From Parasphingorhabdus cellanae (GTDB lineage Bacteria > Pseudomonadota > Alphaproteobacteria > Sphingomonadales > Sphingomonadaceae): a stretch of DNA of 64,000 bases. Position 1 is the stretch's first letter, and the number at the start of each line of letters is the position of its first letter. Below the pieces are notes generated by a model. The model was given only the letters and a program-made list of their open reading frames with translations, searched no databases and was not told the DNA's origin. Positions 54,091 through 63,333 of the stretch are shown piece by piece. Location: NCBI RefSeq assembly GCF_017498565.1, contig NZ_CP071794.1:372001-436000 (forward strand), in the 5' to 3' direction. The position numbers and the translations under genes are program-made.

Positions 54091-54159
54091 GTCAAGATAG
54101 CCTATCAGACGCTTGTTCTGGCAAATGTGATGCTTATATACGTGATATTCCGAGAAAAT

Positions 54160-54235
<76 letters not shown>

Positions 54236-54414
54236 TTTTTCGATGAACTGGCAGAATGATGAAACTCAGTTGTGCCTTGAAGTTTCTAAAAGTCACATCT
54301 TCCAGAGCGCCTGAGGCGTTGTGGAACGAGCGCAAGCGTTGCATTATTATTTTGACAATTTCGGCCATTCGGAACCAAATGGTCGAAAGCTTGTAGAGTC
54401 AACGGGTGAGTAAA

Positions 54415-54648
54415 ATGAGAGATACCCCCATGCTCTACAAACTATTTGTTTCCCGTGACCAGAAGGCCAATGATCGCAAAGAGCTTTACGATATCTCCCG
54501 AAAATATGGCGATCAGACTATAGAAATATTACACAGGAGGACAAAAGATCCTTCACTTTCCAAACGGGATCGCAAACATTGGCGACGCCTGTTACGCTGT
54601 GCAAAAGCATTCACCCACGAATTTTTAGAAGATAATTCTTCGCGATAG
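54415..54648 (+). CDS. Small basic hypothetical protein
   Basis: 77 residues, not recognised. Rich in Lys, Arg and Asp, predicted mainly helical (RKELYDISRKYGDQTIEILHRR, KRDRKHWRRLLRCAKAFTHEF). GGTGAG lies 4 nt before the ATG at 54415; an in-frame GTG at 54406 would add three residues. It is isolated between tRNA-Lys and an AT-rich intergenic region. Could be a small nucleic-acid-binding protein; unproven. Confidence 0.5.
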   Translation: MRDTPMLYKLFVSRDQKANDRKELYDISRKYGDQTIEILHRRTKDPSLSKRDRKHWRRLLRCAKAFTHEFLEDNSSR

Positions 54649-55135
54649 TCAAAGCACAGCATGTATATGGTGGATTGGTCAGTTCGGCTGAATGATACAA
54701 CGAGTTGAAATGGCTTTAATGGCCCAGGATAAGCAAAAGTTTTAACAAGTAATTATTATATAAGATAATAATATATTATTTATTTATAAAATAATATATA
54801 ATATTATTATTGACACTAACGGCCATTATTGGAACCTAACCAAATATTATACATTGGTGTTCTGCATGTTCTGACCCGAGGACATGCGCATGACGGCCCC
54901 GCCTCAAGTCAAAGCCCCACCCCGGCTTGGGGCGGGGTAAATCACGATTGAGGTCGATATATGAACGGTGACCATTATCTTTATATATTGATGCCGTTCA
55001 TATTGCCTCCAGCCACATTTCAAAAAAACATTTTTCCATGGTTGGGTGGCATCATTCATTTCACAAAATATAACTTCCCTGCCGCAACAGAGGCGTCTCT
55101 ATTATTAGGCATCGGTCAGCAATGTCCGAAAAAAT
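54649..55135. other. Structured AT-rich intergenic region without genes
   Basis: No coding frame looks real here. 54745-54830 is almost free of G/C (ATTATTATATAAG-type runs). GCATGTTC/GGACATGC (about 54865-54888), a GC-rich hairpin CCCCACCCC-GGCTT-GGGGCGGGG (54925-54947) and a perfect 10-bp inverted repeat ATATGAACGG/CCGTTCATAT (54959-54968 / 54994-55003) follow. It may hold promoters, an sRNA or a protein-binding region; nothing is proven. Confidence 0.5.
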
Positions 55136-55141
55136 GAAAAA

Positions 55142-55166
55142 AGGCGGGTCCCGAAAGAACCCGCCT
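55142..55166 (-). terminator. Distal hairpin terminator after HU gene
   Basis: AGGCGGGT (55142-55149) / ACCCGCCT (55159-55166), flanked by an A run on the left and a T run on the right, so it could work on either strand. Confidence 0.7.
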
Positions 55167-55186
55167 GAATTTTTCAAACAAAGTGC

Positions 55187-55219
55187 GAAAAAAAAGGGGA
55201 AGTGCCCAGGCACTTCCCC
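55187..55219 (-). terminator. Proximal terminator of HU gene
   Basis: Perfect 11-bp stem GGGGAAGTGCC / GGCACTTCCCC with a 2-nt loop. On the minus strand it is followed by nine T. It begins about 9 bases after the hup stop codon. Confidence 0.9.
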
Positions 55220-55227
55220 AAATTCAT

Positions 55228-55503
55228 TTACTTGTTTACGGCGTCTTTCAAGCCCTTGCCGGCTTTGAATTTCGCTTGTGTAGATGCAGGAATCTGCATT
55301 GGCTCACCCGTACGTGGGTTACGGCCTGTAGAAGCTTTACGCTTTGATGTAGAAAATGTTCCAAAACCGACGAGACGGACTTCATTGCCGCTCTTCAGTG
55401 AACCTGTGATAGAATCGAAAACTGCGTCAACGGCTTTGCCGGCATCGCTTTTGCTGAGACCACTGTGATCTGCAACGCTACTGATAAGATCCTGTTTATT
55501 CAT
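55228..55503 (-). CDS. hup: DNA-binding protein HU
   Basis: Small nucleoid protein that bends DNA. The 91-residue product begins MNKQDLISSVADHSGLSKSDA and has the beta-arm core GNEVRLVGFGTFSTSKRKA and ASTGRNPRTGEPMQIPAS. GAAGGGGGGATACCCAAT precedes the ATG. It has its own tandem terminators and lies downstream of lon on the same strand with a 240-base gap, so it is probably independently expressed. Confidence 0.96.
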   Translation of the reverse strand: MNKQDLISSVADHSGLSKSDAGKAVDAVFDSITGSLKSGNEVRLVGFGTFSTSKRKASTGRNPRTGEPMQIPASTQAKFKAGKGLKDAVNK

Positions 55504-55704
55504 ATTGGGTATCCCCCCTTCTCTAAAAGCAACTCTTGATTGAATCGCAACTTTGTCTGGCGTCAGTAACTACAAGAAGGCCCCTTGAGTCAAAGGAAAA
55601 CCGCCGATTTTTGGGTCAAAGATGTAATATTTATGTCAAATGGTTGAATTTGGCTTATTTTCGAGCATTTCCGGTCATTTTTAAAGCGTGAGCACGGTTC
55701 ACTA

Positions 55705-55723
55705 TGGCGGTAATTACCCATAA
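55705..55723. promoter_or_regulatory. Palindrome between lon and hup
   Basis: A 10-bp perfect palindrome GGTAATTACC (55710-55719) sits in a larger imperfect one (ATGG...CCAT). It lies about 200 bases upstream of the hup start and could be an operator. Low confidence. Confidence 0.25.
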
Positions 55724-55743
55724 CGACTCGCGCTAGTCTGCGG

Positions 55744-58178
55744 TTAATGTCGCGCTGTTGACCCGGCGTCGTCGGAAACAGGGGCCGTAGCATGGCTTGC
55801 CAATTCGTCAGCGTCGCTCCACTCAATCGGTTCTACTTTTTCGGTCAACGCCTGCGCCAACACTTCATCAACATGTTTAACCGGAATGATCTTCAGCGAA
55901 GACGTGATGTTATCCGGAATCTCTACCAGATCCTTTTCATTCTCTGCTGGAATTAGCACAGTCGTGATCCCGCCTCGCAACGCCGCGAGCAGTTTCTCTT
56001 TCAAGCCGCCAATCGGCAAAACACGGCCGCGCAAAGTAACTTCGCCCGTCATCGCAACATCACGGCGGACTGCTATGCCTGTCAATGTCGACACAATTGC
56101 CGTCACAATGCCTACGCCCGCTGAAGGGCCATCTTTGGGTACAGCGCCTTCCGGCAAGTGAATGTGGATATCTTTGCGCCCAAAAATACTTGGTTTGATC
56201 CCGTAAGAGGGCGAACGCGCCTTTACGAAAGACAAGGCAGCCTGAACCGACTCGGTCATGACTTCGCCCAACTTGCCGGTTGTTTTAATCTGACCCTTGC
56301 CAGACACAGTCACGGATTCAATCGTCAGCAATTCTCCGCCAACTTCTGTCCAGGCCAGACCCGTAACAGCACCGACCTGATTTTCCTCTTCGCTGACGCC
56401 ATGCCGATATTTACGAACACCGGCATATTCAGAAAGCGTCTCTGTGGTGATTTCGACAGTCTTATACTCTCCTTCGAGAATCCGGCGCAATGCTTTGCGA
56501 GCCAGTTTGGCGATTTCTCGTTCCAAAGTCCGTACACCAGCTTCGCGAGTATAATAGCGGATAAGGTCGCGCAGAGCATCTTCATGCAAGGCAAACTCGC
56601 CTTTTTTCAAGCCATGCGCGTCAATTTGCTTTTCGATCAGATGCCGTTTGGCAATTTCGACTTTCTCATCTTCTGTGTAACCTTCAAGCCGGATGATCTC
56701 CATCCGGTCGAGCAGCGGCTGCGGCAAATTCAGGGAATTGGCGGTCGTCACAAACATGATGTCCGACAGATCAATATCTATTTCGAGATAATGATCCTGG
56801 AACTTATCATTCTGTTCCGGGTCGAGCACTTCGAGCAGCGCCGATGCTGGGTCGCCACGGAAATCCTGGCCAAGCTTGTCGATCTCGTCGAGCAGGAACA
56901 ACGGGTTTGACGTGCCAGCCTTTTTCAAATTCGATACAATCTTGCCTGGCAGCGAACCAATATAAGTCCGGCGATGCCCGCGAATCTCTGCTTCATCCCG
57001 CACGCCGCCAAGCGATTGACGGACAAATTCACGGCCTGTAGCTCTAGCAATGGAACGACCAAGGGAGGTTTTACCGACACCAGGAGGGCCAACCAGACAA
57101 AGGATAGGCCCTTTGAGCTTGTTGGTACGCGCTTGCACGGCGAGATATTCGACAATCCGCTCTTTCACTTTCTCAAGCGCAAAATGATCATCATCAAGAA
57201 CGGTTTCCGCCTGTTTGATATCTTTCTTCAACCGGGATTTCTTGCCCCAAGGCAGGCCAAGCAACACATCCAGGTAATTGCGAACAACCGTGGCTTCAGC
57301 CGACATTGGCTGCATGCCTTTAAGCTTTTTATATTCCGCATTAGCTTTTGCTTTGGCTTCTTTGGAGAGTTTCATCTCCTCAATTTTTTTGCCAAGTGCC
57401 GACATTTCGTCGCCTTCGCCGTCTTCGCCATCACCCAATTCACGCTGAATAGCTTTCATTTGCTCGTTCAGGTAATATTCGCGCTGGGTTTTCTCCATCT
57501 GGCGCTTCACGCGGCCGCGGATTTTCTTCTCGACCTGCAATACGCCAAGCTCACCTTCCATGAACGCGAAAGCCATTTCCAGACGCTTCACCGGGTCGCT
57601 CTCGATCAACAGGCTTTGTTTATCGGCCACTTTAACGTTGATATTGGCCGCAACTGCATCGGCCAAGCGTGACGCTTCCTCAATCTCACCAAGCTGTACG
57701 ACGGTCTCCGCTGGCATTTTTTATTAAGTTTCGAATAGTTTTCAAATTGCTCGACAACAGAACGCATCAAAGCCGTGGCTTCAGGGCCTTCCACTGATTG
57801 TTCATCGATCAGATCAACTTTAGCGAGCACGAAACCGTCGCTTTGTTCATCCAAAGAGACATGTTTTGCGCGCTGCTGTCCTTCAACCAGTACGCGCACT
57901 GTGCCATCAGGTAGTTTCAGCAATTGCAGGACGGTTGCCACCACCCCCAGATCATAAAGCTGATCACGTCCTGGATCATCTTCCGCGGGGTCCAGCTGCG
58001 CCACGAGGAATATTTCCTTGTCGCTGTCCATAGCTTTTTCCAGAGCCACCACCGATTTATCGCGTCCGACAAAGAGCGGCACGATCATATTCGGAAAAAC
58101 CACAATATCGCGCAATGGCAATAAAGGCAGCGCCTTGGATTGAGGATTTGCGGCAGGTGTGGATGCGGGCTGTGACAT
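55744..58178 (-). pseudogene. lon: ATP-dependent protease La (Lon), frame disrupted
   Basis: AAA+ protease for misfolded and regulatory proteins, here split in two frames. The first part (58178 to about 57718) encodes the N-domain (LPLLPLRDIVVFPNMIVPLFVGRDK) up to ENYSKLNKK, then runs 37 wrong residues to a stop at 57606. The second (from ATG 57717) resumes exactly with MPAETVVQLGEIEEASRLADAV and carries GPPGVGKTSLGRSIA, the sensor regions and the Ser in PKDGPSAGVGIVTAIV, ending at 55744. The break lies in a run of six A (minus strand); a seventh A would restore one ~810-residue Lon. Cause may be sequencing error, real mutation or slippage. Confidence 0.85.
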
Positions 58179-58220
58179 GAATACTCCAAACTATGGCGCT
58201 ATATTCAGCGCCTGTAAGCC

Positions 58221-58248
58221 TATATGGGGCTAGCCAAGATGACTTCAA
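58221..58248 (-). promoter_or_regulatory. Candidate heat-shock (sigma-32) promoter of lon
   Basis: On the minus strand, GTTGAAG is followed after 13 nt by CCCCATATA, close to the sigma-32 consensus CTTGAA-N11-16-CCCCATNT. It lies about 45-70 bases upstream of the lon ATG. lon is a classical heat-shock gene. Confidence 0.5.
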
Positions 58249-58287
58249 CCGCAATAAAATCATCGCGGTGCAAAATGGTCAATACCG

Positions 58288-58623
58288 CTAAAAGGGTAGC
58301 TTAAACCCTGCTGGCAAGCCCATGCCGCCGGTCATTTTACCCATTTCTTCGTTGCTTACAGCATCGGCCTTGTCGCGCGCATCATTGAAGGCAGCGGCGA
58401 CCAAGTCTTCCAATATGCCTTTTTCTTCCGCCTTCATAAGGCTTTCATCGATGCTGACACCCAAAATGCGACCCTTGGCCGTCGCCTTGACCGATACCAG
58501 ACCGCCACCCGCTTTGCCCTCAACCTCGATGCTGTCGAGCTTAACCTGGGCTTGTTCCATTTGGGTTTGCACCGTTTGCGCGGCTTCCTGAGCCGCTTTT
58601 ATCATTTCTTCCATCGATTTCAT
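58288..58623 (-). CDS. YbaB/EbfC nucleoid-associated protein
   Basis: 111-residue DNA-binding protein of the YbaB family: MKSMEEMIKAAQEAAQTVQTQMEQAQ helix, VEGKAGGGLVSVKATAKGRILGVSIDESLM and a Gly/Met-rich end (GKMTGGMGLPAGFKLPF). It overlaps dnaX as ATGA, the usual dnaX-ybaB order in bacteria, so the two are translationally coupled. Confidence 0.93.
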   Translation of the reverse strand: MKSMEEMIKAAQEAAQTVQTQMEQAQVKLDSIEVEGKAGGGLVSVKATAKGRILGVSIDESLMKAEEKGILEDLVAAAFNDARDKADAVSNEEMGKMTGGMGLPAGFKLPF

Positions 58624-60416
58624 GCTTGTGAACTCCTTGATTCGGGCCGGGATTGAGCCGCGGCCTGCTCCGCATCATTTTCCAGTAATTCCGCATCAGG
58701 AAAAGCCTCAAAGGCGGCTTTTACAAGCGGAGTATCCAATATAGCCTGCGTGGCGGCATCCTTATCAAGCTGTGCCTGTTCGGAAATACTTGGCTTTGCC
58801 TCGCCCTGCCCCTCTTGAATCGTCCAAACTGTGCCAGTGGCGTCTTTCAGCGCATCCGTGATTTTTTTAAGGTCAGATGGCGCAATTGGTCGCGCTGATT
58901 GATATTCTATGATTGGTGCAGAATAGCTGATGATCCGCATATCGGCAATTAATATGCTTTCCAAGACTGGTGAGACGCCGCCGACAATATCGATCACGCC
59001 CTGAAAATCTTGAGGAAGGTTGTTGGATGGTGATTGCTGTTCTGGTACCTGCTCTTCAACGGAGGCTTCAACCGGCAAAGGCTGGGCAGTCTGGCTTGGG
59101 ACATCAGCGACGGGTGCGGGCGGCGCTTCGTGCACCGCTACTGTTGGAGTTATCGGGGCAGCTTCAACTGGCGGCGGGGCAGCAGGAGCGGTGCCTTGTT
59201 GCAACATCTTCGCCAATTCGCCGGGGTCGGGCATATCAGCGGCACAAAGTACGCGCAACAACGCCATATCGCATGCTTCTCGCGGCATATGGGCTTGTTG
59301 TACTTCTTCAAAGCCTTTGAGAAGTAATTGCCATAACCGATGGAGAACAGGGTAAGAAAGGTTTTCCGACCATCCACTCAATTGTGCCTTCGCTTCGTCC
59401 GACAAGGTCGGGTCGTTAGCGCGCCCCACTTTGTACAATGTCACCTGATGGCACAATGATAATAGCCCATTCATCAGCGATAATGGCTCGACCCCAACGC
59501 GATATTGTTCGTCAATCGCATCGAGCAACGCCTTGGAGTCCGCTTCCAATAACAATCCAAACAACCGCCGCACAGCGCTGCGATCAGACAATCCGAGCAT
59601 TTCCCGGATCTGTGACGCCTTGACGTCACCGCCGCCTTCCATATCGGCATGGGCAATTGCTTGATCGAGAATGGATAGGCCATCGCGAACCGACCCCTCG
59701 GCGGCCTGCGCAATCAGATCGAGCGCTTCCTGCTCTGCTTGGACACCCTCTTTTTCGACAATATTGCCGAAATGCGTCGATAGTTGCTCCGCCTTGATCC
59801 GTTTCAGGTCAAAGCGCTGGCATCGGGACAGCACTGTAATCGGTACTTTATTCACTTCCGTCGTCGCAAAGATGAATTTCACATGGGCCGGCGGCTCTTC
59901 CAGCGTCTTCAAAAGCGCATTAAAAGCGTTTTTCGACAGCATGTGGACTTCGTCGATAATATAGATCTTGTAACGCGCGGAAACCGAAGAATAGCGCACG
60001 GCCTCGATAATCTCTCTGACGTCGTCGACACCGGTATGGCTCGCCGCATCCATTTCGATGACATCGATAAAGCTACCCTCAGCGATCGAACGACATGGCT
60101 CGCATTTTCCACACGGATCAATGGTTGGGCCGCCCTGCCCATCTTCTCCAATGCAATTCAGCGCTTTGGCAATCAGCCGGGCGGTCGACGTCTTGCCAAC
60201 CCCGCGCACGCCGGTCATCAGGAAGGCATGGGCCAAACGATCGCGCTTGATCGCGTTGCCGAGCGTCTGAACCATCGCATCCTGTCCAATTAGCTCGGCA
60301 AAGCTGGACGGGCGATATTTACGCGCCAACACGCGATAAGGCTGCGCCTCAGATGGCGCTGGAGCAATGGGCGCTTCCACGCCACCAGCGGCAAAAATGT
60401 CGGGTGAATCGGACAT
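58620..60416 (-). CDS. dnaX: DNA polymerase III subunits gamma/tau
   Basis: Clamp-loader ATPase, 598 residues. AAA+ motifs: LMTGVRGVGKTSTARLIAKAL (Walker A), zinc Cys in IDPCGKCEPC, DVIEMDAASHTGVDDVREI, YIIDEVHMLSKNAFNALLKTLEE (Walker B) and ATTEVNKVPITVLSRCQRF. A Pro/Ala-rich linker follows (about 400-460), then a C-terminal tau-like region. No obvious A-rich frameshift site for a separate gamma was found. SRP RNA lies upstream on the same strand. Confidence 0.95.
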   Translation of the reverse strand: MSDSPDIFAAGGVEAPIAPAPSEAQPYRVLARKYRPSSFAELIGQDAMVQTLGNAIKRDRLAHAFLMTGVRGVGKTSTARLIAKALNCIGEDGQGGPTIDPCGKCEPCRSIAEGSFIDVIEMDAASHTGVDDVREIIEAVRYSSVSARYKIYIIDEVHMLSKNAFNALLKTLEEPPAHVKFIFATTEVNKVPITVLSRCQRFDLKRIKAEQLSTHFGNIVEKEGVQAEQEALDLIAQAAEGSVRDGLSILDQAIAHADMEGGGDVKASQIREMLGLSDRSAVRRLFGLLLEADSKALLDAIDEQYRVGVEPLSLMNGLLSLCHQVTLYKVGRANDPTLSDEAKAQLSGWSENLSYPVLHRLWQLLLKGFEEVQQAHMPREACDMALLRVLCAADMPDPGELAKMLQQGTAPAAPPPVEAAPITPTVAVHEAPPAPVADVPSQTAQPLPVEASVEEQVPEQQSPSNNLPQDFQGVIDIVGGVSPVLESILIADMRIISYSAPIIEYQSARPIAPSDLKKITDALKDATGTVWTIQEGQGEAKPSISEQAQLDKDAATQAILDTPLVKAAFEAFPDAELLENDAEQAAAQSRPESRSSQA

Positions 60417-60496
60417 AAGTGGAGTTTAGGCGCTCACCATCATCTTGTCGAAGCCTAAACCTCGGTTTGACCGAAAAGCCTGTGTAAATTTTGTAA

Positions 60497-60588
60497 GTAG
60501 GAGCCGGGCGACCCGTAGAAAAATCGTTACGGCTGCTTCCTTCCGGATCTGACCGGGTTGGCGAACACTACGTCCACCCGACTCCCAC
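60497..60588 (-). ncRNA. ffs: Signal recognition particle RNA (4.5S type)
   Basis: About 92 nt on the minus strand. Contains the conserved SRP core GGTCAGATCCGGAAGGAAG and CAGCC, and the ends pair over 14 bp (GTGGGAGTCGGGTG with CGCCCGGCTCCTAC, with G-U pairs). It binds Ffh for co-translational targeting. Position just upstream of dnaX is typical of alphaproteobacteria. End coordinates are from the terminal helix. Confidence 0.9.
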
Positions 60589-60647
60589 CGCGCATATGGT
60601 GGGGTCAGGCGGAAAATGCAAGACCGCTTTGGTGTTTCAGGTCAAGA

Positions 60648-60851
60648 TTAGTCGTTAAGCACAAATGTGATAATCATCGTGACACGCCATTCGCTTATCT
60701 TATTATTTTCTACCGTCGCTTTGGTATCTTTTACCCAAACACCGGAAATACCTTTGATGGTCTTGGATGCCCGTTCGATACCGTTATGGACAGCGTCTTC
60801 AACGCTCTTGGTGGATGATGAAATAACTTCGGTGGTTTTCGCGATGGACAT
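60648..60851 (-). CDS. Dodecin (flavin-binding)
   Basis: 67-residue dodecin: MSIAKTTEVISSSTKSVEDAV, KTIKGISGVWVKDTKATVENN and WRVTMIITFVLND. These form dodecameric flavin stores. ATG 60851 follows AGGAG; the frame is open to 60932 but homologues start here. It is monocistronic. Confidence 0.9.
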   Translation of the reverse strand: MSIAKTTEVISSSTKSVEDAVHNGIERASKTIKGISGVWVKDTKATVENNKISEWRVTMIITFVLND

Positions 60852-60952
60852 CGTGTTTCTCCTGGTTCTGGGAATGCTCTTTTGAGCTTCTGTTAAAACC
60901 CGTGAGAGGAGAAAAGGTTGCCTCAGCCTCAAATAAGACGGCAGTTAACCGA

Positions 60953-61873
60953 TCAGCCCACAGGTGCGATCAGTGGTACAATGACCCTTGCAACATCGGC
61001 AATGGCGGCATCAACCTGTTTTCCAGGAACTGTAGGGCGATCGACATAAACTGTAAGAACAACCGGTTTGTCGACCTCATCCCCCTGCACCGGCCAGATT
61101 ATAGCGATATCATTACGCGCGATCCCGCGATCAGCAGTCCCGGTTTTATTGCCAGCCATCCATCCTTCAGGAAGCCCAGCCCTGATGCGGGATGCGCCGG
61201 TTTTGCTGTTCTTCATCCATTTTTGCAAGCTCAGCTTACTAGGGTCACTGGCCGCGTCTTCGATTGTAAGCTTTCTGAGCAGTCTGGCCATTGCCTCCGG
61301 GGTTGTCGTATCACGCGGATCACCCGGTGCATTTTCGTTCAGTTCGGGTTCCATCCGATCCAGACGCGTCAGGCTATCGCCATTGGCACGCACGAAACTC
61401 GTAAATGCCTGGGGCCCACCAACGGCCTTGAGAATCAGATTTGCCGCTGCATTGTCGCTGGTCATCACGGTGGCGCCGGCCAGCTCATGGAGCGATACCG
61501 GTTCCTTGGCTGCCAGCTTTTTCTCGACAAACGGCATATAAGGGACGCTGTCGGACGCTTTCAGTCCAAATTTGGCGAACATATCAACCGTGTCGGCCTT
61601 ATGCGCAGCGAACAACATCGAAGCCAAGGCAGCCTTGAAGGTCGAACACATTGCAAAACGCTCGCCACCCCGGTGTGACATGATCAAGGCCCCGTCTCCA
61701 TCGACCAGTGCGACCCCCAGACGCCCGCCGATACGCTTTTCAATCTCTAAAATTTCTGGAGCGTTCAAAATTGGTGACTTTGAGGCATTTTCGCCCCGCG
61801 CGGCGGGCTGCGTCATGCAACCACCGACCAATAGCAAACTGGATGACAGTAGGAATGTCCGGCGATCCAACAT
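60953..61873 (-). CDS. Class A beta-lactamase (Tat-type lipoprotein)
   Basis: 306-residue serine beta-lactamase. All class A motifs are present: Ser77-x-x-Lys80 (CSTFK), Ser139-Asp-Asn141, Glu175-x-x-Leu-Asn179 (EPELN) and Lys243-Thr-Gly. The N-terminus combines a twin Arg (DRRTFLLSS) with a lipobox VGGC at Cys19, so a Tat-exported lipoprotein is likely. A Cys precedes the nucleophile (position 69), but the 238-equivalent is not Cys, so the KPC/NMC-type disulfide is absent. It lies 2 bases after the ferredoxin stop, apparently in that operon. No AmpR-type regulator is adjacent. Confidence 0.92.
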   Translation of the reverse strand: MLDRRTFLLSSSLLLVGGCMTQPAARGENASKSPILNAPEILEIEKRIGGRLGVALVDGDGALIMSHRGGERFAMCSTFKAALASMLFAAHKADTVDMFAKFGLKASDSVPYMPFVEKKLAAKEPVSLHELAGATVMTSDNAAANLILKAVGGPQAFTSFVRANGDSLTRLDRMEPELNENAPGDPRDTTTPEAMARLLRKLTIEDAASDPSKLSLQKWMKNSKTGASRIRAGLPEGWMAGNKTGTADRGIARNDIAIIWPVQGDEVDKPVVLTVYVDRPTVPGKQVDAAIADVARVIVPLIAPVG

Positions 61874-61875
61874 CG

Positions 61876-62217
61876 TTAAATACCCTGCATATTGCGGCTT
61901 TCAGAAGGAATATGCGCCGTAAGACCATCCAGTTCCGGCGTCAAAATAACCTGGCAGGCCAATCGACTGGTCCGCCGCGCACCGGCGGCGAGATCGAGCA
62001 TATCCTCTTCCATCTCTGTCGCTTCGGGCAGTTTGTCAAAGTCTTCGGCAGCAATGATCACATGGCATGTCGAACAGGCCATCTGCCCTTCGCATGTCCC
62101 TTCGAGAGGTTGATCGTGAATCTGTGCAACGGTCAGCAGGTCATCGCCGTCGGATGCTTTTGCCGTCACCATTTGATCGCCATCGGCGCTGATAAAATTC
62201 ACCTGTATGTCACTCAT
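61876..62217 (-). CDS. 2Fe-2S ferredoxin (adrenodoxin type)
   Basis: 113-residue electron carrier. Cluster Cys: C-x5-C-x2-C in TCEGQMACSTCHVII plus Cys in SRLACQVILTPELDGL. EATEMEEDMLDLA is the acidic partner-binding helix. Start overlaps the cysteine desulfurase stop (ATGA), so it is co-translated with an Fe-S assembly gene, fitting an Isc-type ferredoxin role. Confidence 0.92.
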   Translation of the reverse strand: MSDIQVNFISADGDQMVTAKASDGDDLLTVAQIHDQPLEGTCEGQMACSTCHVIIAAEDFDKLPEATEMEEDMLDLAAGARRTSRLACQVILTPELDGLTAHIPSESRNMQGI

Positions 62218-63329
62218 GCAAGCTGTACCTCGACCGCTGTGTTGATAATTTGCGATGCTCTTTCAATATCATCCAGGCTGTTATAACGACCGAACCCCAA
62301 CCGAATGGAGGATTTAATTTCGGTTGGCTCAAGGCCAAGCGCCCCCAAGACATGACTTGGTCTGCCCGATCCGCTGGCACATGCTGATCCGGCAGAGAAA
62401 GCAACACCGCGCACATCCGACATTAAACGCGCTACGTCTAAGCCATCGCGGCGAATATTCAGATTGCCCATGTAGCGTTGGTCGGTAGAGCCATTGATCG
62501 TCCAGTCTGCAAAATAGTTGAGCGCTCTATCCGCTAGTGTCTGAATATGGGCTGCATCAGAATCATGACATTCCAAGCCAAGCACTGCTGCCTGTCCGAA
62601 ACCCGCGCATAAGGCGGGTGACAAGGTGCCAGACCTTATACCCTGCTCTTGTCCGCCACCATGGATTATCGGCGGCGGGTCAATACCGTCGCGAATCCAC
62701 AAGGCGCCGATGCCCTTGGGTCCATATATTTTATGCGCCGATATCGCGGCCATATCGATATTGTCCGGGATATCGACCCGACCATAGCCCTGCACGACAT
62801 CGCAAAGCATCAGCGCGCCTTTAGCATGCGCGAGCTCTGCAATCGCTTCGACCGGCTGAATGACGCCAATTTCATTATTGACCAACATTGCCGCTACCAG
62901 CGCGGTTTTGTCGTCAATCGACATGCTCAATTGCTCCAGTGACACAATACCATCGCTACCAACCGGATGCCGTTCGACTATGAAGCCATGCGCTTCATGC
63001 GATAGCGCAGTATCGCGAACGGCAGCATGTTCGCTGTCGAGAACGATAATCTTGTTGCGCCCCTGCGCCTTCATGGCTTGGACAGCACCGAAACCCAGGT
63101 TAATCGCCTCCGTCGCACTGCCGGTGAACAGCACGCTTCCGCCTTTCGGCAAAAGACTAGCGACCTGTTCTCGAGCAACTTCAACGACGGCGGCGGCTTT
63201 GCGGCCCATCACATGAGCACTATGCGGATTGCCAAAATTGTCGCGCAGCCAGGGAACCATGGCGTCAAACACTTCCGGTGCGAGCGGTGTTGTCGCTTGA
63301 TTATCGAGGTATATCAAATCCTTGGCCAT
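62214..63329 (-). CDS. Cysteine desulfurase (NifS/IscS-like), first of pair
   Basis: PLP enzyme that takes sulfur from cysteine. The 371-residue product has YLDNQATTPLAPEVFDAM, the PLP Lys in SAHKIYGPKGIGALWI, GGGQEQGIRSGTLSP and the active Cys loop AGSACASGSGRPSHVL. MAKDLIYLDNQ marks ATG 63329; the frame is open to 63386. It starts 5 bases after the stop of a second desulfurase gene. Supplies sulfur for Fe-S clusters or thiolation. Confidence 0.93.
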   Translation of the reverse strand: MAKDLIYLDNQATTPLAPEVFDAMVPWLRDNFGNPHSAHVMGRKAAAVVEVAREQVASLLPKGGSVLFTGSATEAINLGFGAVQAMKAQGRNKIIVLDSEHAAVRDTALSHEAHGFIVERHPVGSDGIVSLEQLSMSIDDKTALVAAMLVNNEIGVIQPVEAIAELAHAKGALMLCDVVQGYGRVDIPDNIDMAAISAHKIYGPKGIGALWIRDGIDPPPIIHGGGQEQGIRSGTLSPALCAGFGQAAVLGLECHDSDAAHIQTLADRALNYFADWTINGSTDQRYMGNLNIRRDGLDVARLMSDVRGVAFSAGSACASGSGRPSHVLGALGLEPTEIKSSIRLGFGRYNSLDDIERASQIINTAVEVQLA

Positions 63330-63333
63330 CGGG

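Noticed and set aside
54745..54830. AT-rich tract as replication origin
   Set aside because: No DnaA boxes or DnaA/ParAB/HemE-type neighbours were recognised; kept only as a structured intergenic region.
58620..60416. Programmed frameshift for a separate gamma product in dnaX
   Set aside because: No A-rich slippery heptamer with a downstream hairpin was found at the expected position.
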